The notes under the pieces are model-generated. The model worked only from the letters and a program-made list of their open reading frames with translations, was not told where the DNA came from and did no database searches. Source: Gnetum montanum (Eukaryota; Streptophyta; Gnetopsida; Gnetales; Gnetaceae). From it: a stretch of DNA of 64,000 nucleotides. Shown in pieces: positions 11,536 through 23,449 of the stretch; within the stretch, counting starts at the first letter, position 1, and each line of letters begins with the position of its first letter. Made by a program: the position numbers and the translations under genes. The stretch is taken from positions 71,761 to 135,760 of the forward strand of contig MNCI01000281.1 of assembly GCA_015680685.1 (NCBI GenBank). The letters are read 5' to 3'.

Positions 11536-12418
11536 TGATGAGTGATTAGGTATTCCAACACTCTACTATACAAGTCATGAGTGTACATTCATGACTAGAT
11601 TGTAATCCATGGATGAACAATGTAAGTATGATAGTGGTTGATAATTGGTTCATGATCACTGTCTTTCCACCTTAAGCTAGTGAAGTGTGAGTAGTATGGT
11701 TTAGCTCTGAGTGAGGTATGTGATATGTTGATGTTGTAGCCTCATATTACTCTAAAGTGTGTTCATAATGAGAGATGAGAATAAAATCTAAATCTAAATG
11801 CTAACAAAAATGTAAATCTACTCTATCCTATGATGATAAGCATCTATTCATTACTTGTTGTACATGTCTTGGGCTCATGTAATTGTTATTGGGATTACCA
11901 AGTGAGCTTACTACTGAGTGAATCAACTGAACCCAATACTAGATTACTAAACGATCACACTTAATGCTTGATACCAATTGTACTTATTCTGCCTTACTAA
12001 TGAACATGAGAAAAGTAAAGTGCTTGAGAAGTAAAAATAACTAAACTAAAGTAAACATATTAAAGAAGTGAAAATTAAACTAAGTAAAGAAAATAATCTC
12101 AATCACTATTTCTATTCATGAACTATTCCCAAGTACAATTCACTCGAATAACGATGTTGTACAACTGTTCAACAACACATTGCAGGCATTTACTCTATCA
12201 CTTAGGCTAAACTACGAAAACAAACTATAATAGTTTTGCTAAGGATGGAATGAAAGTTCTTTGTTTGATGTAATCAAGTGTTGGCATTTATAGGGATGAC
12301 TAAGACCCTCTACATCACATCAATATGACATATGCAAGGCTGCAATGTCATAGATATGATATCGTAGATGTAATATTATAGATATGATATCGTAGCTCAT
12401 TAAAAACATGTTTTATCA
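11536..12418 (-). repeat. R2 5' LTR (883 bp)
   Basis: On the plus strand it runs from TGATGAG (11536) to GTTTTATCA (12418). TATAAATG on the minus strand lies at 12285-12292. U3 holds decayed GATATCRT palindromes (12350-12400). Its closest relative here is solo LTR R7, with which it shares the last 25 bases. Confidence 0.8.
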
Positions 12419-12557
12419 ATTGTCAAGTACGAGTTAGAAGAGAGGTTTCAATATTTTCACATGACTATCAAAGTTTGTAAGATTTCCTGAATAAATCATA
12501 ATAACGCTTTCATTATCTTTTCTTTTTTCATCATATTTTTTTTCTTTTCTTTTCTCA

Positions 12558-12715
12558 AAAAATGAGATGTTAGCGTAGTAATAAGACTATTGATTTGAAA
12601 GCTTCAAGTCATGGGTTCAATTTTGGTAGACAACTTTAAGTTATAAAGTTCTAATTGGACAATATATCTTAGGGTGTACCTATATTGCAATTATTTCAAG
12701 GTTCCAACATCTCAT
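12558..12715 (+). repeat. tRNA-derived SINE copy 1, with 14-bp target duplication
   Basis: The RNA polymerase III A box (TTAGCGTAGTAA, 12570-12581) and B box (GGTTCAATTT, 12614-12623) are 44 bp apart, as in a tRNA. The body ends TTTCAAGGTTCCAACATCT. The exact repeat CTTTTCTTTTCTCA flanks it at 12544-12557 and 12716-12729, which marks LINE-type insertion. Confidence 0.85.
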
Positions 12716-12743
12716 CTTTTCTTTTCTCATTATTAATCATAAC

Positions 12744-12892
12744 AATGAAGTATTAGCTTAGTGATAAGACTTTTGATTTGAAAGTTCCAAGGCAAGGGTT
12801 CAATTCTAGTAGGCAATGTTAAGTTATAATGTTCTAACTGAACTATATATTTTAGGGTGTACCTATATTACAATTATTTTTTCCAACAAATT
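12744..12892 (+). repeat. tRNA-derived SINE copy 2
   Basis: A box TTAGCTTAGTGA (12753-12764) and B box GGTTCAATTC (12797-12806) are 44 bp apart. The body TATATTTTAGGGTGTACC matches copy 1. It lies about 30 bp downstream of copy 1. Confidence 0.8.
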
Positions 12893-13119
12893 TTATTTCT
12901 TTCTCTTTATTTTTCTCTAGTGGATTTGATCACTCTAGAATTGCACAATGGGAAATTTTACTTTCAAGTTCTTCAACTCATGCTAAAATTTTTACATATT
13001 CTATCAATGTGAAATTTTTGTTGTTAATTTTCATAATCCATATTTACATGTTGGTAAGTTGAAAATTTTTACATCTCCTATTATGATGATGATGCAGCTA
13101 AGATATTTAGTTTTTTTCT
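12893..13119. other. AT-rich interval, nothing recognised
   Basis: I see no coding or repeat signature between SINE copy 2 and the R3 boundary. Confidence 0.5.
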
Positions 13120-13994
13120 TGATGAGTAGCAAGGTACCCCTACGCTCAACCATATGAATTACAAACATTCATGCACAATCTTGTCGAATTCCATGGATGG
13201 GACTAGTTGTGGCATCTAGATCATTATGCTTTGATCGTAGTTCGCTATCTATCCACTTGGACTAGTGGTAGCTTTGTCACGTATGGTTTAGTCCAAAGTG
13301 AGGTGTATGATGTTTCCTAAGTCTATGCTATTCCTAGTGATGAAAAGAGATAAATTGATTAACTAATGAATAATGGAAAATAAAGTCTAAGTTAGCCTAT
13401 GGTGATGGTATTTTCTCTTAATCATCCATACACATCTTAGAATTTGTGGAGCTACTTCTAGGATTACCAAGTGTATGTCACTAGTTGTGCCAAATGATAC
13501 ATCTTTGGGCGACCAAGTATTTACATTTAAACACTTGTGATTAAGGCATACACATTCCACTTAACAACAGGAAGAGTACATAATAATGAATATAAATGTT
13601 TAACTAAAGAAAGCATTAAATAATTAAAATAACAATATTAATCTAAGTGGATTCTACAATGATGGAAGCAATCTAAATCTTTATTGCCAGTCATGTAACG
13701 TGTCCAAGTACATCACACTCAAATAAAGGTGTCATACGATTACAAACATCACACTGTAGGCATGCACTCAGAATAATAGACTTAAAAGAAAATAAGCTAA
13801 AAAATAGTTATTTCTAAGATCTAAGCTAAAAAATTGTCTCATCTAGAAGCCCAAGTTCAGTATTTATAGGTGAGATCTAGATGAGATAACGCCAGGTATC
13901 CAACATTGCTTATTAGCCTCGATGTTAGGTACATGACATCCAAACTTGGACATCGCGTATCTGATGTCAGGGCCCATCAAATCACATCTCACAA
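13120..13994 (-). repeat. R3 3' LTR (875 bp)
   Basis: Bounded by TGATGAG (13120) and CTCACAA (13988-13994, from CTCATCA). TATAAATA on the minus strand at 13861-13868. U3 has GATGTC-type repeats (13915-13975). Its partner is at 21245-22115. Confidence 0.88.
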
Positions 13995-14012
13995 TGTTCC
14001 CACAACTAAATG
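13995..14012 (-). other. R3 3' polypurine tract
   Basis: On the minus strand it reads as a decayed version of CAGTCATGGGGGTA next to the LTR, followed upstream by the AACTCAATGATGAG stretch shared with R1, R4 and R8. Confidence 0.6.
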
Positions 14013-14198
14013 AAAACTCATCATTGAGTTAAATAAAAATGAGAAACAAGTCCTTTACAAAATATTGGGTAGGTATGGGATTATTGACTGACTCCAACAA
14101 TGGACAAACTAACTGACTCTTCACATGCTGCAGTGGTGCAATACAAAAATGGGACACATTATTACAAAACAAGACAAGAAAAAACAAGATTGGAAGGC

Positions 14199-16778
14199 TC
14201 ATGTAGTACCTGGAGGTGGTGGCTCTTTCATTGGTTACTTCCCTTTATTGTCAAGCCACTGGAATTTGTAATGGTTGAGAAAGGCTTGCAAATTTTTCTT
14301 CCTTCGTCCTTGGTTCATGCACCATCCAGGTTGCTGTGCTAATGTGTGCTAGCTTTAGTACCTCCTAAGGACATGGCAATTGTGGAAACATTTGATTTAA
14401 ATTAATGTACCATGCCATGAACTACTGTCGTTGCTTCTTGAAGGCCTCACTTTATCCCTTAACTCATGATAGTTTATCAATCTTCAAGTTAGGTTCGAGG
14501 TTACATATTTCTTTCCCTAGTAGCTAGCTTTAACCACCTCTAATTTTGAGTTTGTAACTTGTAACTTTTGCAAAGCATCCTTCTAATTCACAAACTCTTT
14601 CTTGTATAGTACGTAGGTGATCACCACTTACTTTTCCAACTCACTTTGGGGATGACCTGCTGTTAACATGGCAAGGTTGGCATATCTAAGGTTAGCCAAC
14701 ATCATGTATTCCTTCAAATCTTCTATCTGCAGGTCCTTAATTTTAACTTCTATACTTATTGGACCATGGCATAACTATCCAAAATGGCCTGCCATTTAAA
14801 ATTTTGTGCTATCAAGGAGTTGATGTGGGCCTTGGCCATCTTGATTTCCTTCTCATTAATTTATGTATACATGCCAACCTAGTCTCAAAAGTGTTCTTTT
14901 AACTTCTCATGTTTCCTAGCTTCATTTTGCCATGTGCTGATCTCAATTGATCTCTTTTGATGAATAACATGTACCTCCTTCATAGAGAGGTTCTATTTGC
15001 TTCAGCCAATTGACTCATATCCTGGTTGACCCTCACCAATTGTTTCCTCAACTAGTGGACACTCTCTTCCAAGATGTTCTTTTTCTTTTCCACTATGGTT
15101 AACTAGGCATTCTTTTTAGCAAGCAGCTTTTTTTCTTCTTGAACATGCACATGAGTTCACACATTTGCAACAGAGGCATTCTAGATTGCCATCTCCTTTT
15201 CTTGCTTTGCAACATGTAGGATAGCTAGCTCCGCATGTAATCTTTACACCTCAGCTTCTACATGATCTACCCTGACCTCAACCATGACCAACTTTCCTTT
15301 TGTAGTGATGAGGTTCGATTGTGCCACAGTGACATTGCTGGGGATGTTGAACAAAGTGGTCATCACTTAACCCGTCTGCAACAAAAAATCAAGTACATTG
15401 TCATGCACTACAAGAGTCATTGAGGTCCCAGCTAGCATTTGTACATCCCTTACCCCTACTAGATCAATTGGAGGCACAACAAGAACATTGAATGATTCCT
15501 TGATGTGATTAGAAATCACCTCTGTTGCTCCTACAACATCCTCATGTTGTAGCACCATGACTATGGTGCCTTCTCCAGTCTCCAAAGTGACCTAAAAGGA
15601 TGCAACATTTTCTAAAATCTAGCATAACCATTGGGATACCCCTCCTCTTGACTAAATCAAGCTCTCCCCCTTGTTAGATTGGCTGATATGGTGGGTTGTA
15701 TGGTGTCATCCATGACCCAGATGATTATTTGTAGGTGGTTCATTGATGGTCTATAATCTTGTGGAGGTGGTGGTAGAGCTGGTGCTTTTAGGCACTACTC
15801 AAGCTCTTGTTGCATTTCAATTCTTGGTTCTACCTCCTTTTTAGCTTCTTGCTCCTCACTAGAATCTTTTCTTGGTGTTGCAGTTTTGAGGAGCTTTGCA
15901 AAAGAGGCATGCTAAGCCTTCCAAAGGATATCATTGGTATATCCTAAGATTCTTGCATGCTTGCATAGCTTTCTGATTAAATAGGGAAGTTTTGGTCTTT
16001 CTAACTTCATTTCTTCCAATCGTCATTGGATTTCTATGAAATAGTATTGAGGAAGGTTAACTGAAAAATTTTCCATTAAAATGGCACTTCCCCTAGTCAC
16101 ATAAGTGGAAATGTGATTGAGCCCTTTGGTGGAAAATGGATGGTATGTCTTGATCTTGAAGTAAGTTCTCTCTTCTAAGGTCAACTCATGGTATGATGTA
16201 TCTTCTTTTCTGTACACTCGCTTCAGCCATAGTCTCTTCGTTTCGGGATCAAATGTGGTAGACAAGTGAGCAACCTTGGCTCCTTCATAGGGTAGATTGA
16301 GAGCTGTAGCTATATCTTTAACTACGTAAGGGGCATACAACCCCTAGATATTCATAGTGGTACCCTCATCCTTATTGTTCCAAAATTGATAGACTTCCCC
16401 TAGGTACCATTCACCACTATCAGACAAGATTGGCCACAATGGGAATGCTTTGAGTTACGTCCGTACCACTTTAGAAATGAATTTCATGAATGGATTGAAG
16501 TTCATTTCCACAATGATTGAGGCTAATGTGGACTTTTTCAGGATGGTAGCAAGGTAGTCAAGGGGCGACATGAGATGTTGTCCCTATTCGGGAGCCAATG
16601 CTTCTACTACCTCACCTTGGGCCGATTGCCCGATAGCAAGGGCCTCTTGATGGATATTGAAAGATTGGGCCTCCTGTTCAACATGTATTGCTTGTTTTTC
16701 TTACTGGCTGTGGCCAACACATGGATGCTTAGTGGCTCTCTGTGAGGGTTCTCCCTGAGCAGCTCTTTTTGGGACCAT
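14199..16778 (-). pseudogene. R3 aORF: accessory ORF downstream of pol position, broken
   Basis: Function unknown. The minus-strand ATG at 16778 is in the context GATTGCAAATGG, close to GATTGYAGATGG in R6 and R8. The N-terminal part has FNPFMKF, then WPI, then the WYLGEVYQFWNN motif (about 16370-16450). The frame at 16340-16023 includes VYRKEDTSYHELTLEER, KGLNHISTYVTRGSAIL and NLPQYYFIEI. A variable middle follows, then a coiled-coil region with YMMLANLRYANLAML (near 14685). It ends KEPPPPGTT and a stop (14199). I count several stops and frame changes. No signal peptide or transmembrane segment is seen, so it is not evidently an envelope. It is kept here although pol is gone. Confidence 0.75.
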
Positions 16779-17144
16779 TTGCAATCAAACGAAAACCAAG
16801 TGTTACCAAGGTTATGTTTATTATCCTTAATCAATTCATACCTTACTCATAACCTTAATTCATTAAGCTCATAATGCATATGATTGCAGGGTTAGGAAAA
16901 TTTTTAAGAAAAATCCCCCAAAAAGTGTCTATCTCTTATATGATCCATCATAACTAGTTCCTTTTTCATTATATGTGGCTTAAAATAATGGTTTTAGGCT
17001 TGAGGGTTGGAAAAATTGGATGTCTGGCATTCTCGTTAATGATTTTTCATTATAAGTCCTAAGGGTTTTTTAACAATCTTACCCTTAGAATACCTTATGA
17101 GTGATAGCAAATTTTAACAAATTGACACAAAGTTTGCACGCATG

Positions 17145-17161
17145 CATCCCCCATGACTAAG
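17145..17161 (-). other. R3 internal PPT-like motif 2
   Basis: In element sense CTTAGTCATGGGGGATG, 367 bp upstream of the aORF ATG. Confidence 0.65.
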
Positions 17162-17688
17162 TTAAACACTTTGGGTTCAGATAGATGTAAATGGTACAAA
17201 AATCAGAGCATTAGAGAGATAGATATCACAAGTGGAGAATGGAGTCACAAAGCTCTAAGCCACGAGAAAAAAGTTCAACAAATCCCTAGTAACAAATAAG
17301 AGAAATGAAGTTCATGTTACGGGGGTCCATTATATATACTTTTTGTAGACTTGACATTAGGTACATGAAATTGAGGTCCAAAAATTCTAATTTTTATTGG
17401 ACCAATATGTATGCAAACTAAAGCTCTAGGTTTGATTAGAAGGTTGAAAGTGAAATTTTGCAGTTTGGGTAAGTGGAAAAATTAATTGGAGGTACCAAAG
17501 ATAGGATAGGGTGAAGTATTCAACGATAAAAGTACGAGAATGAGCAAGAAAAAAAGTGTTGAGAGCTTGCTTGTGGGACAAAGCATGTTCATGATAAAGG
17601 AAACAATAAAATATAACAATTGAAGTGCATGGAATGTGAAAAATGATGTGGCCATGTTAAACAAGTACAAGTCACAAAAGGTACACAA

Positions 17689-17765
17689 GTGGATCCTCCC
17701 TAAAGTAGGCTTTAGCCTATGATTCCTTTGCATAACCATGCCTAAAATGTTCATGGGCACTAGAG
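17689..17765 (-). other. Conserved non-coding block (R3 copy)
   Basis: In element sense it ends CCTACTTTAGGGAGGATCC, matching CCTGCTTTGGGGAGGACCC of R1 and R8. It lies about 535 bp upstream of motif 2. Confidence 0.65.
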
Positions 17766-19129
17766 GAGTTGAATGTAACTCATACCTGTGAAACAAATCA
17801 CACATGTTAAAACCATTGAATTGAGATAATTACTCCATGTTACACAAAACCACAAGTTATGAACATCCAGATAACAAGATGGAATGGACCGAAGAAGGGG
17901 TTGCAAAAATTGAGACATGAGGTGTTGTACCATGATTATAATAAAACCTGGTGTGTTATTAATGGTTAGATAACCATGTGTCCTTCTTTCCAAGATTCAA
18001 ACCAAGTCCATACCACATTCAATGACACCACATTGTTTCATCCCATCGACAAACAACCATAAGACTATCAAAGTTGCAAGGAGTAACATCACTTGGCATT
18101 TTGTCCAAGGGAGGAGCATTATTATGGCACAATTATTTTTTTTTGTGGTTTTGAGAATTCACCAACCTTCAGGCATTGGTACATGTCTTTCTAGTGGAAC
18201 TTGTAGAAGTTTATTTACTACTAGTTAAAGTTGCTCTTACTCCCATTTTTCATTAGACCTACAAGGTTATGACCTCATCAACATGATAGAACATAAAAAA
18301 GTTGCCAAAGAGAAACCACAAGTCCCCTTGATGTCATACCCTTTACATCCTATCTTGGTTCTGCACTCTTCCATCTAGGCACAATGGTTATGAAGTTATT
18401 TTGAGTTTGGATGATGAAAAATATTACCATTATAACTAGAGAAAGAACCTCTTATTAATGAAATGGGTGAATGGATGTCATAGTCTCAATGTCCAAATAA
18501 TTAGTCCCTTATAATTTGACAACATAGAGAAAAAGCCTCACCTCTATGAGCAACATGATCAACAGCAAGATTACATACAAGGAAAATGAAAACAACAACT
18601 AGAAAATGTAGAAAAAGTAGAAAGAATAGGAAAATGATAAAAAATTATAAAAAAAAAGATAAAAAGCACTTAAAAATCCTGAAGATTAGAATGGGTGACC
18701 CTCACAATTGAACATTTGGTTATGGCTAGGATTACTAAGTGGATGAACAAGGATCCATGCATGTATGAAACATTGGGAACCATTCATGCTCCAACCACTA
18801 GGTGCTTGTTGAAGGTGTGGTGGCTGGATAGAAAAATGGTTGGTCACACGCTTGCTTGTTATATGTATGGTGGGTCAAGGTATGGGGTGTGTTAAAATTA
18901 TGAAGGAATGACACACTATTGCACCCTTGAGCATGAGATGCTATGCATGGATTCATTTGTCACCCCACATTTGTAGATTCATTGGTTGGATGTGGGATTG
19001 GAGTACAAATAGATGGTGGCCGTTATGTATGGTTAGAGGATGTTGGTTTAGATGAGGATGGTGGTGCACTAGGTTGGCCTTGTGTTGGCTCAGATGATGT
19101 GGTGGGTCCATGCATAGTTTGCCTCAGCT
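17766..19129 (-). other. R3 spacer between gag and motif 2 (non-coding)
   Basis: Collinear with R2 (7829-9000) and R8 (57060-57600), with an A-rich tract at 18590-18670. The open frames here have no recognisable domain. Confidence 0.6.
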
Positions 19130-21119
19130 TATAACCTTTCCTCTAGAAGGGACGCTTCCAACATTGTGGTTGGAACCCACTGGTGTCAACATGTCTTTGC
19201 GCATTTGTAGCACAAGTAGCACTCATTCTTTGATATTAAGGTGTTGAACCTTCCTAAGTTGCTAGTGATAGTGTATAAGGAGGTGGATAATGAGAATATT
19301 TAGGGTGATTTGGATAGTAAGAGGCACGAGGTGGTGATCCTTCAGGGGATGTCATGTATTGATGGCATTTGGGAGAGTGGTAGTGGTGATTTGAGGTAGA
19401 GGATGCAAAATTGGTTGGAGGAATAAGATGTTGAACATAATAGCCATGCATTTTCAGTGGATATGGCTAATGTGGTGGTGGCCCCACCCACAACTGTGGC
19501 TGTTGCCACTGTGGTTGATGACTATGTTGAGGTTGGTGATAAGTCCCCCTAGGATGGTATGATCGGTTATGGGATTGTCTATAATTACCTTGTGGGAGAG
19601 GAAGTTTCCTAGGCATGTGCTACTACACAAACTTCAGATTTAAGGCTCCTGCCCAATACTCCTATAGATGCAACAATATGGGGCATTGGCCCTTTGGATG
19701 GTCATATATGCATAGGTCACATCTATCATCTTCATTTGTGGTGGAGTCTTTAGCCTTACTTTCATTAGCCACTTTTCTCATTTGCCAAAAAGTGTTCTTA
19801 ATTTTTTCTTGGTTTTGTATCCTTTGTTGATTGTATCTGCCTAGCTTATGTTGCATAATCTTCTCTATGATCATTTCAATAAGATTTGTGACATTTTCAT
19901 TTATCCATTTAGACATCCTATTGAATTTTTCTTCTAGATCATCAATAGACTCCTTTATCGGCAAAGTTTATTGCAGAATCACCTTATCAAAGGTGGTTTC
20001 ATTTCCTTTATCATAAATTTGGACCTCCTTTGATTGAAGAGTTGGGTCCCATTGATGTTTTTCAACATTCTCCCATTTACACATTTTTACTTCTTCTTTT
20101 ACCATACACTCTGTTATCTCTTTGATTTGATGGGCTTGAAGCTCATATAATTGCCTCAGGCATACATCCCAAGGGTTTCCCTTGTTTCATTATTAAGCCC
20201 ATCTATGATGTGGTAAAGTTGCTCTTCCTCGGAGAAACCATGGCTTGGGCATCGATTTGGTAAGGCATAATATCTATCTAAGGCCATGTCCAAGGGTTCA
20301 TGTTATTCTTGTTTTCACTTCTGGAGTTGTCTCCTAAGATTGGACACTCTCTTATAAGTTTGGTATCTTTCATTGAAAAGTTCTAGCATTGTAGACCATT
20401 GTCGAATTAAGTTTGGTTTCAATGATTGATACCACACTTTGGCTTTATCGAATAGTGTCATAGGAGGAAGCTTAATCTTTTGCCATCCACTTTCAATGTT
20501 GTAGTCAACACAGGCATCATAGAAGGCTTGTAAATGTTGTTGTAGGTCTAAATCATAGCCTCCTCCAAATTTTGAAATATTATTCATGTCAAGCTTAGGT
20601 AGTTGACTCTTTTTGCCATGCCTATGAGATATCTTAATGGCCTCTGTGATATGTATTAGGCTCTTAGTGGCCATTAGGGGTTCATTGTCATCAAACGGAT
20701 CATGAGGAAAATTTCTATGTTCATGATGTCCTTTTTGACTCTTCCCATGGGTTCGATTCCAATTTTTAGTTCAACCCTTTCATGGAGCTCTATCTCTATA
20801 CCTACATTCATCTTCATCAGAACTAGATGTTGAAGGGAAGAAGGACAATGAAGAACTAGAAGAGTTATCATAACTTCTATAGAATTCCCCAGGGTCCCTT
20901 AAATTATCATTTTTTTATTTTCAAGGAGGTCTTAGGCCTTGAGGCCTACATCATCTACCTTAGGTGAATGTAATCTTTGAGTGTTGTCAAGGTGGTCATG
21001 ATCATGAAAACCCCTACATAAGGTTGATTACTCCAATCTTTTTCATCGTATATCTCATTAGTTCTCCAGTGAATTTGTTCTCTCTATAGTGCATGGTCAC
21101 TTCTGTGTGGGAGATACAT
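19130..21119 (-). pseudogene. gag: R3 gag, broken
   Basis: The ATG at 21119 (minus) opens MYLPHRSDHAL and then IHWRTNEIYDE, which matches IHWRTNELYDN in R8. The capsid core is clear at 20674-20315: FGGGYDLDLQQHLQAFYDAC, WYQSL, the TMLELFNERYQ motif and RVSNLRRQ. A second capsid part (20310-20130) has RCPSHGFSEE and HIIDGLNNETRETLGMY. The knuckle CDLCIYDHPKGQC (near 19700) is the only copy here with all four C-C-H-C ligands. A Gln/Pro/His-rich tail follows to about 19130. Stops and frameshifts are present. No protease follows gag. Confidence 0.85.
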
Positions 21120-21226
21120 TGTTGTTGGTTTATAATGTGTGTGATTTAATGGCTTCTGAAAGATATATCATTAATTCCTTTACAGTGATCTTGTATAATA
21201 TAACTAATCTAGATAACCAGCACCAT

Positions 21227-21244
21227 CCCCAGCAATGGTTCCAA
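21227..21244 (-). other. R3 primer-binding site
   Basis: In element sense TTGGAACCATTGCTGGGGA follows the LTR. It resembles the tRNA-Asp-type PBS, and the downstream GGTGCTGGTTATCTAGATTAG stretch is shared with R8. Confidence 0.65.
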
Positions 21245-22115
21245 TGATAAGCAACAAGATACCTCTACACTCAACCATATGAATCACAAGCATTCACACA
21301 TGATCTAGTCAAATTCTATGGATGGGACTAGTTGTGGCATCTAGATCGTTATGCTTTGATCACAATTCGTTGTCTTCCCACTTGGACTAGTGGTAGCTTT
21401 GTCACATATGGTTTAGTTCAAAGTGAGTATGATGTTTCCTAATTCTATGCTACTTCTAGTGATGAAAATAGATAAATTGATTAACTAATGAATAATGGAA
21501 AATAAAGTCTAAGTTAGCCTATGGTGATGATATTCACTCTTAATTTTACATACACATCTTGGACTTTGTGGAGCTACTTCTCGGATTACCAAGTGTATGT
21601 CACTAGTTGTGCCAAACAATACACCTTTAGGCGACCAAGTATTTACACTTAAATGCTCATGATTAAGGCATACACATTTTTCTTAACAACATGAAGAGTA
21701 AATAACAATGAATGGAAATGTTTAACTAAAGAAAGCATTAAATAATTAAAATAACAATATTAATCTAAGTGGATGCTGCAATGATGGATGTAATCTTGAT
21801 CTTTATTGCCAGTCATGTAACGTGTCCAAGTACATCGCACTTGAATAAAGGTGTTGTACAATTACAAACATCACACTATGGGCATGCACTAGGAATAATA
21901 GACTTAAAAGAAAAGAAGCTGAAAGCTAGCTATTTCTAAGTTCTAGCTAAAAAACTATCTGATTCGGAAGCCCAAGTGTAGTATTTATAGGCAAGGTCTA
22001 GATGAGGCAATGTTGGGTATCTAATGTCGCTTATTAGCCCCAATGTCAAGTACACGATGTTAGGACTCCAATGTCGTGTATCCAATGTTAGGGCCTGTCA
22101 TATCACATCTCATTA
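21245..22115 (-). repeat. R3 5' LTR (871 bp)
   Basis: Bounded by TGATAAG (21245) and CTCATTA (22109-22115). TATAAATA on the minus strand at 21982-21989. Collinear with 13120-13994. Confidence 0.88.
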
Positions 22116-23449
22116 GTTCTCATTAATACGAGTCACTATTAGCTGATACTATATCATGATATGTGTTCATTTAAATTTTAAGTTATTTACTTTGTAATAA
22201 AACTTTTGATTTGTATTTAAATAATTTGATGCAAAAGCATGACATTCAATTAATTTAAGTTAGATATTATTCTTATTTTTTTTGGTTATTAAGCTACACA
22301 ATGCTTCGATGGTGTAGTGTGCCCTAAATATAGGATTTTTATACATAAGCATGCAATATTAATCATTCATAAGTAAACTCTTAATTTTGATATCCAATTT
22401 GAAGATTATTCTAAAGTTCCATGTTTTTTTCTGCTCTTTAATCTTTTATTGATTTTTTAGATAGTTTAGAAGGAAATTTTTAGCCTCATCGATTTCATTA
22501 AGCATGTTGAATCTATTTCTACAACTTGTAGATGTTTTTTTTGTTGAAATCAATCTTCATAATTGTGAAAAAGAATTGGTATTGCAACTAGATGGAAAGA
22601 CAACCAATATCATATTATAATCTTTCCAATTCTATTAATTTTTATCATTGTGAAAGATATTTGTTTAATATTTGTGCTTTTTTGCTCAAAAAAAAGATGT
22701 TAATGAAAAGAAAAACTATGTTAAAGCTAAGGAATGAAAAAAATAATTTGAAGATAAATAGACAAATAATCAAGATAATATCAATTATAAGAATGATCAA
22801 ATGATAATGAAGAAATTAGAGAAGACAAAAGCTTCTATGAATATTTTTATTTTTAGTACAAGTATTAATTAGTTTAGATAGATAGAGCATAAGGAAAATT
22901 TTTCCTTATGTAAGAAGATTATTGTTTACCTAAAGATGAAATCTTTTGTTGACAAGAAAAGTTTAGAAGATGTTAAAGAAACTCAATGTAAGGCCAATCA
23001 TTATAGATATTCTATATTTACATTTACCTTTGTACCTTTCTTTTGCCCACCTTTTTTAAAACAATGATTTGGATGGTAGCCACTTGCTAAAAATCAAAAA
23101 ATAAAAATGGTTAATCATAAGAAAAGAGAAAAAATGAAAACTAATTTTAAATAAAGCAACAAATACACATGTAACATTTAACAAGGAAAGATTTAATGGA
23201 TCTGGGAATGCCTACTTAGTAAATTTCCTTACAATTAGGCTACTAACAAAAAGAAAGAAGCACCCTTTTGGAAATTTACTTCTTATCAAAGACAAAATGT
23301 AACCAGTAGTGCAAGTAGAATGAACAAAGAATCAAATGAAGTAGATGACAATTGAAATAAAAGATAAGAGATGCATAAGTTTGAACCTCTATCACTCATA
23401 AATTTGAACCAAAGTTGCAAAAGATGAATTGATTAATTAATCTCTAATT
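22116..23449. other. AT-rich interval, no gene recognised
   Basis: The only longer open frame (22592-22804, +) is Lys/Ile-rich low complexity and matches nothing I know. It may be old transposon debris. Confidence 0.5.

Larger units (their letters stand above)
7829..12418 (-). mobile_element. R2: truncated minus-strand Ty3/gypsy element, pol-less type
   Basis: R2 has a 5' LTR (11536-12418), PBS, gag (about 9000-11394) and then spacer like that of R3 (compare 7829-8200 with 17880-18210), with no protease, RT or integrase between. It ends at the R1 LTR boundary, so its 3' half is off the window or lost. Its gag tail (KKCPFF near 9180) matches the tails of R3 and R8. Confidence 0.75.
13120..22115 (-). 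mobile_element. R3: pol-less Ty3/gypsy element with gag and aORF (9.0 kb)
   Basis: Minus strand: 5' LTR 21245-22115, PBS 21227-21244, gag 19130-21119, spacer, PPT-like motif 2 at 17145-17161, aORF 14199-16778, PPT 13995-14012, 3' LTR 13120-13994. There is no protease, RT, RNase H or integrase. Flanks TTTCT (13115-13119) and GTTCT (22116-22120) are a 4/5 match and probably the decayed target duplication. It would have needed pol proteins from another element. Confidence 0.85.

Noticed and set aside
12570-12640. tRNA gene
   Set aside because: A and B boxes are spaced as in a tRNA, but the arms do not pair well, the unit is repeated, has a common non-tRNA tail and target duplications. It is a SINE.
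22592-22804. Small host gene
   Set aside because: The frame is Lys/Ile/Asn-rich low complexity in AT-rich DNA with no domain, no partner exon signals and no conservation evidence.
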